DNA of 64,000 bases from Aliamphritea ceti (GCF_024347215.1 NZ_AP025282.1:620001-684000), one strand, 5' to 3'; counted from the first letter of the stretch, positions 16,273-25,951 are shown. A program made the numbers and translations. Notes: generated by a model from the letters alone, not told the origin.

Positions 16273-17199
16273 GTGTTGAAGCAGCAGGCGGAAGTCGTGC
16301 AGTTATCGAAAGATAATGTGCAGGTAATTGATAGCTATCTGGATGCTGTCTGGCTGGAGAAAGGGCTGAGTGATAATTCTTTGCAGTCTTACAGGCGGGA
16401 TCTGCGTCAGTTTGCGCAGTGGTTGCAGGAACGGGGTTATGGTTTGCTGCAATTAGAGCGGCTTGAGTTGCTCAGTTATCTTAACTGGCGAGTTACACAG
16501 CGTTTAAAGCCTGCTTCTACGTCAAGAATGTTGTCCTGTTTACGAGGATTTTATCGCTACTATGTTCGTGAGGCGGTGTTGAGCGTTGATCCAACATTGG
16601 ATATTGAAAGCCCTAAGCGGGGCCGTAGTTTGCCTAAAACTATGACTGAAACGGAAGTTGAAGCCCTGCTGGAGGCGCCAAATACGAATGACCCGCTGGA
16701 CTTCCGCGACCGTACGATGCTGGAGATGCTCTACGCTGCCGGATTGCGGGTAACTGAGCTGGTGTCTTTGCAGTTGGGTCAGATCAATCCCCGACAGGGT
16801 ATTATTCGAGTGGTGGGTAAAGGTGATAAAGAGCGCCTGGTTCCGCTGGGTGATGAAGCTGCCCGATGGTTGCGTGATTACGTACAGCATGTGCGACCTT
16901 TGCTGATTAGCGATTCGAATAATGAAGTGGTGTTTCCAAGTCGGCGGGGCACGCAAATGACAAGGCAAACATTTTGGTATCGCATTAAGCGTCATGGTCT
17001 GGCCGCAGGGTTAACACATTTGCCGTCTCCGCATGTCTTACGGCATGCTTTCGCGACGCATTTACTGAACCATGGAGCTGACTTAAGAGTGGTGCAGTTA
17101 CTGTTGGGGCATAGTGATTTATCTACAACCCAGATTTATACTCATGTGGCGCAGCAACGGCTTCAGTCTTTGCATCGTGAACATCACCCCCGTGGGTAA
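16273..17199 (+). CDS. xerD: Tyrosine recombinase XerD
   Basis: Site-specific recombinase that with XerC resolves chromosome dimers at dif under FtsK control. The 308-residue protein has the SAM-like N-terminal domain and a catalytic domain with Arg in AAGLRVTEL (near 158), HVLRHAFATH (near 253), LLGHSDLSTTQ and the tyrosine nucleophile in IYTHV (near 288). XerD is favoured over XerC by sequence and by its position before dsbC and hom, as in Pseudomonas. The start is GTG at 16273. Confidence 0.95.
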   Translation: MLKQQAEVVQLSKDNVQVIDSYLDAVWLEKGLSDNSLQSYRRDLRQFAQWLQERGYGLLQLERLELLSYLNWRVTQRLKPASTSRMLSCLRGFYRYYVREAVLSVDPTLDIESPKRGRSLPKTMTETEVEALLEAPNTNDPLDFRDRTMLEMLYAAGLRVTELVSLQLGQINPRQGIIRVVGKGDKERLVPLGDEAARWLRDYVQHVRPLLISDSNNEVVFPSRRGTQMTRQTFWYRIKRHGLAAGLTHLPSPHVLRHAFATHLLNHGADLRVVQLLLGHSDLSTTQIYTHVAQQRLQSLHREHHPRG

Positions 17200-17313
17200 A
17201 AAAATGCTTAAGAGTCTGAACTTTAAGGTTATGCTGTCGTCTCAAGTTTCAGACCACAAATATACCGGCAACAGGTCGGTGATGAGTTGCAGTTATAAAA
17301 GGTAGAGGGTTTC

Positions 17314-18054
17314 ATGCGTAAATTTTTGATGATGGCAGCTGCACTGTTTGCATTTGTTGCTACCGTACAGGCGGAAGAGAATAAAGAGGCTGGTATACGT
17401 GATGCTTTGCGTGGCCTGAATGCTATGGTGCCGATCGTTGATGTTAAACCGGCGGCCTTTCCTGGTTTGTATCAAGTGACGTTGAAGAGTGGCGAAACGC
17501 TATATACCAATGATACCGGTAGCCACTTTGTAGTTGGCGATATGTTTCAGGTGAGTGATGCTGGTGGTTTGGTTAACTTGACCGAAGAAGCAAAGAAAGG
17601 TGATCGGATTGCGTTGATATCCAGTAATGATGCCAGTGATGCAATTACTTTTGCCGCTGAAGGCGAAAAGAAAGCCAGTATCACAGTGTTTACAGATGTG
17701 GATTGCTTCTATTGCCGGAAACTGCATAAAGAGATTGCAGATATTAATGCGCTGGGTATAGAGGTGCGTTATTTAGCATTTCCACGTGCTGGGTCAGGTT
17801 CTCCGGCGCATATGACGATGGATTCTGTTTGGTGTGCTGCTGAAGGTGAACGTAAAGGCTTAATGACTAAAGCTAAGCAGGGTGAGAGCTTGCCTGCAGC
17901 AAATAGTAGCTGTGAAAGTCCGGTGCTGGCGCAAATGAATGTAGGCCGTAAAGCAGGCGTTACAGGTACGCCTGCGTTAGTCCTTGAAGATGGAACCCTG
18001 GTGCCGGGTTACGTACCTGCAGCCCGTCTTGCTGAGATGCTAGAAGTAAATTGA
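17314..18054 (+). CDS. dsbC: Thiol:disulfide interchange protein DsbC
   Basis: Periplasmic disulfide isomerase. The 246-residue protein has a signal peptide (MRKFLMMAAALFAFVATVQA), an N-terminal dimerisation domain, and a thioredoxin-fold domain with active site CFYC in DVDCFYCRKLHKEI (near residue 131) and the cis-Pro loop GTPALVLEDG. CFYC differs from the CGYC of E. coli. A second Cys pair (VWCAAEG, NSSCESP) matches the structural disulfide. AGAGGG precedes the ATG. The xerD-dsbC-hom order is conserved in pseudomonads. Confidence 0.95.
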   Translation: MRKFLMMAAALFAFVATVQAEENKEAGIRDALRGLNAMVPIVDVKPAAFPGLYQVTLKSGETLYTNDTGSHFVVGDMFQVSDAGGLVNLTEEAKKGDRIALISSNDASDAITFAAEGEKKASITVFTDVDCFYCRKLHKEIADINALGIEVRYLAFPRAGSGSPAHMTMDSVWCAAEGERKGLMTKAKQGESLPAANSSCESPVLAQMNVGRKAGVTGTPALVLEDGTLVPGYVPAARLAEMLEVN

Positions 18055-18082
18055 TCCTCTAGATCAAAAACTATTCATCAAG

Positions 18083-18107
18083 AAGGGAGCGAAATGCTCC
18101 CTTTTTT
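18083..18107 (+). terminator. Rho-independent terminator of dsbC
   Basis: AAGGGAGC and GCTCCCTT pair perfectly around a GAAAT loop and end in T6. Confidence 0.92.
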
Positions 18108-18227
18108 AGTTTCAAAGCGACCTCTTGCGTAGTGCATCCCTGCTGACTTAGATATAATGCCAAGCTATTTTGGCTCGGGCTGAATATGCGCTTACGTATA
18201 TTCTGACATGACAAGCGAGGTAACGGT

Positions 18228-19529
18228 TTGAAACCAGTAAAAGTGGGTATCTGTGGACTCGGCACCGTTGGTGGCGGCACTTATAACGTATTAAAGCGTA
18301 ACGCTGAAGAAATTGCGCGTCGCGCTGGTCGCAAGATTATTGTTGAGGAAGTCGGAGCACGTCGCCCGAATCCTGATTGCGATACAAAAGGCACCCAGAT
18401 TACCGCGGATATTTTTGCCGTTGCCCGTAATCCTGAAATCGACATTGTCATCGAGCTGATCGGTGGTTATGAAACAGCGCTTGAGCTGGTTATGACTGCG
18501 ATTGAGCATGGCAAACATGTCGTAACTGCTAACAAAGCGCTGATTGCTGAGCATGGTAATGAGATCTTTGAGGCCGCTCAGAAGAAGAATGTGATGGTTG
18601 CATTTGAAGCGGGTGTTGCTGGTGGTATTCCGGTGATCAAAGCCATTCGTGAAGGTTTGTCTGCAAACCGTATCAACTGGCTGGCAGGTATTATCAATGG
18701 AACCGGTAACTTCATCCTGACAGAAATGCGCGATAAAGGCCGTGATTTTTCAGATGTGTTGGCAGAAGCTCAGGCATTGGGTTATGCCGAAGCAGATCCA
18801 ACCTTTGATGTTGAAGGTATTGATGCGGCGCATAAGCTGACCATTCTGGCTTCTCTGTCATTTGGTATCCCGCTGCAGTTTGAAAAAGCGTATACCGAAG
18901 GCATCAGTAAGATTACTGCTGAAGATGTGCAATACGCTGAAGAGCTTGGTTACCGTATTAAACATCTGGGTATTAGTCGTCGCAGTGAAGAAGGTGTTGA
19001 GTTGCGTGTGCACCCAACCATGATTCCTGAGAAAGCACTGATTGCGAATGTGCATGGTGTTATGAATGCAGTATTGGTTGACGGCGATGCCGTTGGTCAG
19101 ACTATGTATTACGGTGCCGGTGCGGGTGCTGAGCCAACTGCCTCTGCAGTAGTTGCGGATGTTATTGATGTTGTGCGTACGCTGACAGCTGATCGCGATA
19201 ACCGTGTACCGCATTTGGCTTTCCAGCCAGGTGAGTTGTCTGATGAGCCTATTTTGCCAATTGAACGTGTAGTGAGTTCTTATTATCTGCGTTTGCATGC
19301 GGTTGAGAAACCAGGTGTGCTGGCAATGGTAACGGGTATCCTGAGTGAGTCGGGTATCAGTATTGATGCTATCTTGCAGAAAGAAACTCATGAGCAGCTG
19401 GTGCCTATCATTATCCTGACTCAGGAAGTGAAAGAGCAGCAGATGAATGAGGCGATCGCTAAAATTGAAGCCTCTGACGATATCGACGGTGCGGTTACCC
19501 GTATCCGTGTGGAACACTTCGAAGCTTAA
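18228..19529 (+). CDS. hom: Homoserine dehydrogenase
   Basis: Reduces aspartate semialdehyde to homoserine, the branch point to threonine and methionine. The 433-residue monofunctional enzyme has a Rossmann motif (VGICGLGTVGGGTYN), the catalytic region GIINGTGNFILTEM with Lys in ANKALIAEHG, and a C-terminal ACT domain (about 350-425), the usual site of threonine feedback. The start is TTG at 18228, supported by GCGAGG seven bases upstream. It is followed 19 bp later by thrC. Confidence 0.97.
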   Translation: MKPVKVGICGLGTVGGGTYNVLKRNAEEIARRAGRKIIVEEVGARRPNPDCDTKGTQITADIFAVARNPEIDIVIELIGGYETALELVMTAIEHGKHVVTANKALIAEHGNEIFEAAQKKNVMVAFEAGVAGGIPVIKAIREGLSANRINWLAGIINGTGNFILTEMRDKGRDFSDVLAEAQALGYAEADPTFDVEGIDAAHKLTILASLSFGIPLQFEKAYTEGISKITAEDVQYAEELGYRIKHLGISRRSEEGVELRVHPTMIPEKALIANVHGVMNAVLVDGDAVGQTMYYGAGAGAEPTASAVVADVIDVVRTLTADRDNRVPHLAFQPGELSDEPILPIERVVSSYYLRLHAVEKPGVLAMVTGILSESGISIDAILQKETHEQLVPIIILTQEVKEQQMNEAIAKIEASDDIDGAVTRIRVEHFEA

Positions 19530-19548
19530 GTTGTAGGAAGTCAAAATC

Positions 19549-20940
19549 GTGAAATATATATCTACACGTGGACAAGCACCGGCACTGGACTTTGCCGATG
19601 TGCTGCTTGCAGGTCTGGCCAGTGATGGTGGTTTGTATGTACCGGAAAAGCTGCCGACCTTTTCGAAGGAAGAAATAGCTTCATGGGCCGGTCTGTCATA
19701 TGCGGATCTGGCGTATAAAGTCGTTCAGCCATTTGTTGCCGGTTGTATTGATGATGCAGACTTTAAACGCATGGTTGACGAAACCTATGCAGGCTTTAAT
19801 CACACTGCAGTTGCACCATTAAAAGAGCTGAATACTAACGAGTGGGTTTTGGAATTGTTCCATGGCCCTACTCTGGCATTTAAAGATTTTGCATTGCAGT
19901 TGCTGGGACGTTTGATGGATTTTGTCCTGCAGCAACGTAATGAACGTCTGGTTATTGTTGGTGCAACTTCCGGGGATACGGGTTCTGCAGCGATTGAAGG
20001 CTGCCGTCACAGTGATCATCTGGATATTTTTATTCTGCATCCGCATAACCGGGTGTCAGAAGTTCAGCGTAAGCAGATGACCAGTATCCTGGCGGATAAT
20101 GTACACAATATTGCGCTGGAAGGTAATTTTGATGACTGTCAGCAGATGGTTAAAGACAGCTTTGCTGATCAGGGATTCCTGAATGGCGGTAAGCTTGGCG
20201 CAGTTAATTCTATTAACTGGGCGCGAATCATGGCGCAGATTGTTTATTACTTCTCAGCAGCACTGGCTGTAGGTGGTCCGCACCGCGAAGTAGCATTTTC
20301 GGTACCTACCGGGAACTTCGGCGATATTTTTGCTGGCTATATTGCCAAGCAGATGGGTTTGCCGATTAATCAGCTGGTTGTTGCAACTAACCGTAATGAC
20401 ATTCTTCACCGTGTGATTGCAGATAATGACATGAGCAAGGGTGAGTTAGTACACACTTTATCTCCGTCAATGGATATCATGGTGTCTTCTAACTTCGAAC
20501 GTTTGCTGTTTGATGTTTATGGCCGTGACGGTGCTGCGATTACTGATCTGATGGACCGTTTCAAAACCGAATCTGTTCAGCTGGATGCTTCCCGTTGGGA
20601 AACTGTCCGTGAGCTGTTTGATAGCCATGCATGTGATGATGAAACGACTTGTCAGTTGATCGAAGACGTTCATGCTGATACCGGTTATCTGTTAGATCCG
20701 CATACTGCTATTGGTGTAGCTGCAGCACGTAAGTGCCGCCGTGATCTGAATGTGCCGATGATCGTTTTGTCTACTGCTCATCCTGTTAAATTTCCGGAAG
20801 CTGTTTTGAAGGCAGGCTTGCAGGCACCGGAATTGCCAGAGCATATGGCTGATCTGTTTGAGCGTGAAGAGCGCATGACAGTGTTACCAAATGATTTGGC
20901 GGCTGTTCAGGAATTTGTTGCGAAGAATGTTCCAGCATAA
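19549..20940 (+). CDS. thrC: Threonine synthase
   Basis: PLP enzyme converting O-phosphohomoserine to threonine. The 463-residue protein is the long gammaproteobacterial type. It starts at GTG (MKYISTRGQAPALDFADVLLAGLASDGGLYVPE), with the PLP lysine in GPTLAFKDFALQ and the phosphate-binding region ATSGDTGSAAIEG. TAGGAAG serves as ribosome-binding site. It forms a two-gene operon with hom and ends at a very strong terminator. Confidence 0.97.
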   Translation: MKYISTRGQAPALDFADVLLAGLASDGGLYVPEKLPTFSKEEIASWAGLSYADLAYKVVQPFVAGCIDDADFKRMVDETYAGFNHTAVAPLKELNTNEWVLELFHGPTLAFKDFALQLLGRLMDFVLQQRNERLVIVGATSGDTGSAAIEGCRHSDHLDIFILHPHNRVSEVQRKQMTSILADNVHNIALEGNFDDCQQMVKDSFADQGFLNGGKLGAVNSINWARIMAQIVYYFSAALAVGGPHREVAFSVPTGNFGDIFAGYIAKQMGLPINQLVVATNRNDILHRVIADNDMSKGELVHTLSPSMDIMVSSNFERLLFDVYGRDGAAITDLMDRFKTESVQLDASRWETVRELFDSHACDDETTCQLIEDVHADTGYLLDPHTAIGVAAARKCRRDLNVPMIVLSTAHPVKFPEAVLKAGLQAPELPEHMADLFEREERMTVLPNDLAAVQEFVAKNVPA

Positions 20941-20960
20941 TTTTTGAGAACTGATTTATT

Positions 20961-20994
20961 AAAACCCGCGACAGGTAGCTGTCGCGGGTTTTTT
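20961..20994 (+). terminator. Rho-independent terminator of hom-thrC
   Basis: A 14-bp perfect stem (AAAACCCGCGACAG / CTGTCGCGGGTTTT) with loop GTAG runs into six T residues. Confidence 0.95.
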
Positions 20995-21244
20995 ATTGTC
21001 TTTTGCAGGCTTCATATTCGTTACGTCATATATAAATCGTGGAATTATCAATAATTAATTGAAAACATTCGTGTTTTTTAGATGGGTGGTGTATTAAATA
21101 AACAGGCAGAGCTAATCATCAGTGCTGACGAGTCAGGATTAAGTCGATGCGATTAGTATTCAGGATGAGGCTGTATCTGGGAGAGAGTACGGAAATATGA
21201 ATAGGGATTTAATTCAGTGATTACGTGTTGGTGGAGATAGGTTC
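20995..21244. other. Intergenic region before the ElyC-like gene
   Basis: About 250 A/T-rich bases with no credible gene. It has a small palindrome CTGACGAGTCAG (21125-21136) and distant arms CTAATC/GATTAG. No promoter can be called with confidence. Confidence 0.4.
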
Positions 21245-22066
21245 GTGGATACGTTTTTTAATCTTTCTAAAATTTTTTGGGCTGTGGCTAATCCGGGAAA
21301 TTTCATTGTATTAATGTTAGTGGTTTCAATGTTGTTTGGTTGGAAAAAACTGACTTTTTTAACTGTTTTCAGCTTGATGGTTTTAACGGTATACCCCATC
21401 GGAAATTTATTACTGCAGCCTTTAGAAAGTCGTTTCAGTCAGCCGGAAAAACTGCCTGAAAATATTGCCGGAATAATCGTGCTGGGCGGCGGTGAAGATG
21501 CCGAGCTGACAAGCATTTGGGGGCAGCCGCAGTTTTCTGAAGGTGCCGACCGGGTGATGACGTTACCGATGATGTTAAAGCGCTTTCCAGATAAACCGAT
21601 TATTTTTACTGGCGGATCAGGGTCTGTATTGAAGCCTGAGTTTCGTGGCGCTGATACAGTAAAAGCATGGTTGGATGAGTTCAGTTTGGCTGAAAATATA
21701 ATTTATGAGCGCCAGTCACGTAACACTTATGAAAATGCTTTGTTTTCAGGGCAGGTGTTACCTGAGGCTGTCAGTATTGATCAGGGAGATGGCTGGTTGT
21801 TAGTAACCTCAGCCTTTCATATGCCGCGTTCAGTCGGTATTTATCGTCAGCAGGGCTGGAAGGTAATTCCCTATCCGGTTGATTATTATTCAAAGCCTTT
21901 TGCGTTGGATAATTTCAGGTTTGATCTGGCAGGCAATTTAAGTGATTTTGGTACCGCTGTGCGTGAGTGGATTGGTCTGGGGGTATATTTCGCTACAGGT
22001 AAAACGGATAATTGGTTTCCTGTTGAGCGGGCTGTGACTGAACAGCCGCAAGAGCTGAGTATTTAA
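21245..22066 (+). CDS. YdcF/ElyC-like DUF218 membrane protein
   Basis: A 273-residue protein with two N-terminal membrane segments (about 10-60) and a DUF218 domain in the periplasm or at its face. Signatures are GIIVLGGGEDAEL, FTGGSG, ERQSRNTYENALFS and LLVTSAFHMPRSVGIYRQQGW. It resembles E. coli ElyC, linked to envelope and peptidoglycan integrity; the biochemical activity is not known. The start is GTG at 21245 with GGAG upstream. It is followed five bases later by recJ. Confidence 0.85.
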   Translation: MDTFFNLSKIFWAVANPGNFIVLMLVVSMLFGWKKLTFLTVFSLMVLTVYPIGNLLLQPLESRFSQPEKLPENIAGIIVLGGGEDAELTSIWGQPQFSEGADRVMTLPMMLKRFPDKPIIFTGGSGSVLKPEFRGADTVKAWLDEFSLAENIIYERQSRNTYENALFSGQVLPEAVSIDQGDGWLLVTSAFHMPRSVGIYRQQGWKVIPYPVDYYSKPFALDNFRFDLAGNLSDFGTAVREWIGLGVYFATGKTDNWFPVERAVTEQPQELSI

Positions 22067-22071
22067 GTGTA

Positions 22072-23805
22072 ATGTCAGAATTATTGATTCGTCGCCGTGA
22101 ACATACGGCAGATGTTCCGGTGTTTAATCAGGTTCATCCCTTACTGGCGAGAGTTTATTCGAGCCGGGGATTGTATGATGTTGAACGCTTAGGCCGGCAG
22201 CTGAATCAATTGCAGAATGGCCAGGATATTTGTGGCTTAGATGCTGCAAGTGAGCGTCTGGCTGATGCAATCAGACAGCAGCAAAGCATTTTGATAGTTG
22301 GTGATTTTGACTGCGATGGTGCGACCAGTACTGTTTTGGGAATGCTTGCCTTAGGCATGATGGGTGCGCAGCGGGTTGATTATCTTGTTCCTAACCGGTT
22401 CGAGTATGGCTACGGCCTGAGCCCCGAGATTGTTGCTGTTGCAGCTCAAAGGCAGCCTGATCTGATTGTCACCGTCGATAATGGTATTTCCAGTGTTTCA
22501 GGTGTCGCCGCTGCCAATCTTGCCGGTATCGACGTGGTCATAACGGACCATCATTTACCAGGTGACGTGCTTCCGGATGCCTGTGCAATAGTGAACCCTA
22601 ATCAACCTGACTGTCATTTCTCTGAAAAATCTACTTGCGGTGTGGGTGTTATTTTTTATGTGATGGCCGCGTTAAGGCGTTTACTTCAGCAGCAGGGTTG
22701 GTTTGCTGAGCAAAACATTGCTATGCCTAATCTTGGTAGCCTGCTGGATCTGGTTGCTTTAGGTACGGTAGCGGATGTCGTACCTCTGGAAGAAAATAAC
22801 CGGATTTTAGTTCATCAGGGGCTGCAACGTATTCGTGCTGGTCAGGCGCGTCCTGGAATTTTGGCGTTATTAGATGTTAGCGGCCGGACACGACATAATC
22901 TGGTTGCTTCAGATTTAGGCTTTGCGTTAGCACCTCGCCTGAATGCTGCTGGCCGGCTGGATGATATGTCCGTTGGTATTGAATGCCTGTTGAGTAACGA
23001 TCCTGAAAGAGCGCGTACACTGGCAGTACAGCTGGATGAACTGAACCAGGAACGCCGTGGTATCGAGCAGGAAATGCAGCAGCAGGCTTTACTATTACTG
23101 GATAGCCTGGAGCTGGACGATGCTGAACTACCCTTTGGCGTGTGTTTGTTTCAGGAAGACTGGCATCAGGGAGTTATCGGTATTCTAGCGTCTCGCATTA
23201 AGGAGAAACTGAATCGCCCGGTAGTTGCATTTGCTGCCGGAGATGATGGTGAGTTAAAAGGATCTGCAAGGTCGGTCGCGGGTTTTCATATTCGTGATGG
23301 CCTTGATGCTGTTGCTGCTAAACATCCGCATTTACTGAAGAAGTTTGGTGGCCATGCAATGGCTGCCGGTATGACGATAGTGGCTGATCAGTTGGATGCT
23401 TTTCAGGAGGCGTTTGATGCTGAAGTACGGCGACAGATGTCTGCTGAACAGTTGCAACATTCGGTACTGACTGACGGATCTCTTAGTGGGCAGGAATTTA
23501 CTTTACAGGTTGCAGAACTCTTGAGGGAAGGTGGTCCATGGGGACAGCACTTTCCTGAGCCTTTATTTGATGGTGAATTTTCATTGCTGCAACAACGTAT
23601 AGTTGGGCAGCGGCATTTGAAAGTTGTGTTGATGGACCCTGAAAGTGGTGTTGCTGTGGACGGTATTCATTTTAATGCTGATACTAAGTTGTGGCCAGAT
23701 CAGACTATCCAGAAAGTACGTGCTGTGTATCGCCTGGATGTGAATGAATTTAGGGGGCAGCGGAATGTGCAGCTAATGATTGATCATCTGTTACCGCTAG
23801 GCTAA
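22072..23805 (+). CDS. recJ: Single-stranded-DNA exonuclease RecJ
   Basis: 5'-3' single-strand exonuclease used in RecF-pathway recombination and mismatch repair. The 577-residue protein has the DHH-family motifs GDFDCDGATST (near 76), VTVDNGIS, ITDHHLP (near 158), and the DHHA1 domain with the KFGGHAMAAGMT motif near 420, followed by an OB-like C-terminal part. It starts five bases after the ElyC-like gene with a poor ribosome-binding site, so it is probably translationally coupled to it. Confidence 0.96.
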   Translation: MSELLIRRREHTADVPVFNQVHPLLARVYSSRGLYDVERLGRQLNQLQNGQDICGLDAASERLADAIRQQQSILIVGDFDCDGATSTVLGMLALGMMGAQRVDYLVPNRFEYGYGLSPEIVAVAAQRQPDLIVTVDNGISSVSGVAAANLAGIDVVITDHHLPGDVLPDACAIVNPNQPDCHFSEKSTCGVGVIFYVMAALRRLLQQQGWFAEQNIAMPNLGSLLDLVALGTVADVVPLEENNRILVHQGLQRIRAGQARPGILALLDVSGRTRHNLVASDLGFALAPRLNAAGRLDDMSVGIECLLSNDPERARTLAVQLDELNQERRGIEQEMQQQALLLLDSLELDDAELPFGVCLFQEDWHQGVIGILASRIKEKLNRPVVAFAAGDDGELKGSARSVAGFHIRDGLDAVAAKHPHLLKKFGGHAMAAGMTIVADQLDAFQEAFDAEVRRQMSAEQLQHSVLTDGSLSGQEFTLQVAELLREGGPWGQHFPEPLFDGEFSLLQQRIVGQRHLKVVLMDPESGVAVDGIHFNADTKLWPDQTIQKVRAVYRLDVNEFRGQRNVQLMIDHLLPLG

Positions 23806-23836
23806 TTAAAACTGTAATTGATAAGGGAATACTTAA

Positions 23837-24025
23837 ATGAATGACTTTAATTTGCAGGAATTAAATACATTGCTGGGTGTATTTGCAAAAGCCGGTATTA
23901 AGAAAGATGCTGGCAGCGCTGAAGAGTTAGCGCTATATGAGCACTTTCAACAAGCTAAGATTGAACGTGATGAACTTGAAAATATGGACTTTGATGACTG
24001 TCTGGGCGGTGCCTGTAAATTATAA
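23837..24025 (+). CDS. Small acidic protein of unknown function
   Basis: A 62-residue protein with a predicted helical, charged body (ELALYEHFQQAKIERDELENM) and a Cys pair at the C-terminus (DDCLGGACKL). It has no signal peptide or membrane segment. AAGGGA lies 10 bases before the ATG and a hairpin follows, so the gene looks real. It is 31 bp after recJ, probably in its transcript. I do not recognise the family. Confidence 0.6.
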   Translation: MNDFNLQELNTLLGVFAKAGIKKDAGSAEELALYEHFQQAKIERDELENMDFDDCLGGACKL

Positions 24026-24033
24026 ACAAGCAG

Positions 24034-24054
24034 CTGCCAGTTGCCGGCTGGCAG
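24034..24054 (+). terminator. Hairpin after the small protein gene
   Basis: CTGCCAG (24034-24040) and CTGGCAG (24048-24054) pair perfectly; TGCATTTTAT follows. It is a plausible 3' end of the recJ transcript. Confidence 0.5.
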
Positions 24055-24069
24055 TGCATTTTATATGGA

Positions 24070-25701
24070 TTAAATTTTGAATTGCCCCAGTAGTTTGTGA
24101 ATGTTATTCGCTAACTGATTAAGTTGTTCGCTTGACTGGGTTACCTGCTGTGAGCTTTCTGTTGTTTGGCCAAATGCATGATGCATGTTGTTTACGTTGT
24201 GGCTGATCATATTTACAGTTGAACTTTGCTGCTCTGTTGCACTGGCGATTTGCGTATTCATATCAGCGACACTGAGAATGTCCTGTGTAATTGAATTGAG
24301 CGTTGCGCCAGCTTGTTCAGACTGCTGCACGCTAACTTCTGCCTGGCTTCTACCTGTCTGAATTACTGTTACTGTATTGTGAGCACCGTTTTGTAGTTGC
24401 TCTATCATGCTTTGTATTTCTTCTGTTGATTCCTGAGTCCGTTGCGCCAGTACGCGGACTTCATCTGCAACGACTGCAAATCCCCTGCCTTGCTCACCGG
24501 CGCGTGCTGCTTCAATGGCCGCGTTCAGGGCAAGCAAGTTAGTTTGATCTGCAATTGAGCGAATTACATCGAGTATGCCTCCAATGTTCTCAACATCTGT
24601 TTCAAGCGTCTGAATGCTGGTAACTGCCTGATCTACTGATTGTGCAAGGTTGTGGGTGGCGCTGATGCTGGCTTTAACAACGGACTGGCCTTCCATTGCC
24701 TGGTTGCGTACAGCTGAGACTGAGTTAGCTGCTTCGGATGCATTGCCGGCAACTTCCTGAACTGTGTGGTTCATCTCTCTGACTGCTTCAACTATTTTGT
24801 GTGTTTCTTCCTGATGTGTCGCAATACTGGAGTTCGTTTGGTCTGTAATATTTGCCAGAGAATCGGATGCGGTGACCAGTTCATCACCATAAGTTCGGAC
24901 CTGAATGACAGTTTGGTGTATCCGTTCAACAAAGGTGTTAAATGTCGCAGCTAATATGCCCAGTTCATCAGAGGTGTTAACGGGCAAGCGAACGGTAAGG
25001 TTGCCTTCTCCCTGTGAAATGTCTTTCATAGCTTCTGTTGTTTGATGAAGTGGCCTGATAATACTGCGGCTGATTAACAGGCAAAGTACAATAAATACAA
25101 CCAGAGTAATGCCCAGAAATATTAGTCTCTGCGTGAGAATGGTTGTGAACTGTTCGTCTATGTCGTTGACATAAATACCGCTGCCGACCATCCAGTTCCA
25201 AGCTTTAAAGCCTTTAACGTAGGAGAGTTTAGGTAGCTGTTCTTCGCTGCCATTAGGGGCTGCCCAGAAGTAATCGACAAAGCCTTCGCCGTTATTATTG
25301 ACGACATCAACAAAGGCCATAAAGAGTAACTTTCCCTGTTTGTCTTTAATAGCGGAAGCATCTTTGCCGTTTAACGAAGGTTTGATCGGATGCATGATTA
25401 TTTGTGGCTGTAGATCATTTATCCAAAAGTATTGGTTCTTATCATAGCGTAACTGACTGATAACCCGGCTGGCGGCTTGTCGGGCTTCGGTTTCACTCAT
25501 TTCATTGTTTTGGCTGCGTTGGTGGTAGTCACCCAGAATGGCGTGCGCAGTTGTAACAAGCCCCTGTAGCCGGTCTTTTTTCGCCGAGAGCAGGTTTTCT
25601 TTCAGTTGAAAAGTATCCTGAATGTAAACCACAGAAAAAATAACAATTAGCAGGCACGGCAAAAGCCAGATACGTGTAGATATGGATATTCGTGACAGCA
25701 T
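24070..25701 (-). CDS. Methyl-accepting chemotaxis protein with single Cache sensor
   Basis: A 543-residue chemoreceptor: N-terminal membrane helix (about 10-30), periplasmic sCache domain (about 35-190) with YFWINDLQPQIIMHP and WNWMVGSGIYV, second helix (about 192-214), HAMP domain (RPLHQTTEAMKDIS), and a cytoplasmic methyl-accepting coiled coil with the hairpin tip EAARAGEQGRGFAVVADEVR. It should signal to CheA/CheW and flagellar or pilus motors. The ligand is unknown; small organic acids are common for this sensor type. It is divergent from the EAL-GGDEF gene. Confidence 0.93.
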   Translation of the reverse strand: MLSRISISTRIWLLPCLLIVIFSVVYIQDTFQLKENLLSAKKDRLQGLVTTAHAILGDYHQRSQNNEMSETEARQAASRVISQLRYDKNQYFWINDLQPQIIMHPIKPSLNGKDASAIKDKQGKLLFMAFVDVVNNNGEGFVDYFWAAPNGSEEQLPKLSYVKGFKAWNWMVGSGIYVNDIDEQFTTILTQRLIFLGITLVVFIVLCLLISRSIIRPLHQTTEAMKDISQGEGNLTVRLPVNTSDELGILAATFNTFVERIHQTVIQVRTYGDELVTASDSLANITDQTNSSIATHQEETHKIVEAVREMNHTVQEVAGNASEAANSVSAVRNQAMEGQSVVKASISATHNLAQSVDQAVTSIQTLETDVENIGGILDVIRSIADQTNLLALNAAIEAARAGEQGRGFAVVADEVRVLAQRTQESTEEIQSMIEQLQNGAHNTVTVIQTGRSQAEVSVQQSEQAGATLNSITQDILSVADMNTQIASATEQQSSTVNMISHNVNNMHHAFGQTTESSQQVTQSSEQLNQLANNIHKLLGQFKI

Positions 25702-25772
25702 GATAACGATTCCCTGTTTTAGTTCATGACTTCAGGTTGGTGCTGGACCAGATCTGACGGGAGAGAGATAAC

Positions 25773-25857
25773 AGTGACATTAATCTGAATAATGTCACTT
25801 GAGCCTAATCAAAAAACGATGAACTTAATCTTATCCATTAGTTGAAACTCCTAATGG
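25773..25857. promoter_or_regulatory. Two inverted repeats in the divergent chemoreceptor/EAL-GGDEF promoter region
   Basis: AGTGACATTA (25773-25782) and TAATGTCACT (25790-25799) form a perfect 10-bp inverted repeat with a 7-bp spacer. CCATTAG (25835-25841) and CTAATGG (25851-25857) form a second, 7-bp repeat. TGTCAT is repeated further on (around 25887-25902). These look like operators for one or more dimeric regulators. Confidence 0.5.
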
Positions 25858-25951
25858 GCAGTTAATGTTTATATCTGTTACGGAGTGTCATCTTTTTGTC
25901 ATCAGTGAAATTTAACGTGTGCTAAAAAGCAAAGAAGTCAGGGTAGTATTG

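Noticed and set aside
18858..19544. 228-residue antisense reading frame inside hom
   Set aside because: It is a shadow of the conserved hom sequence with no independent start signal.
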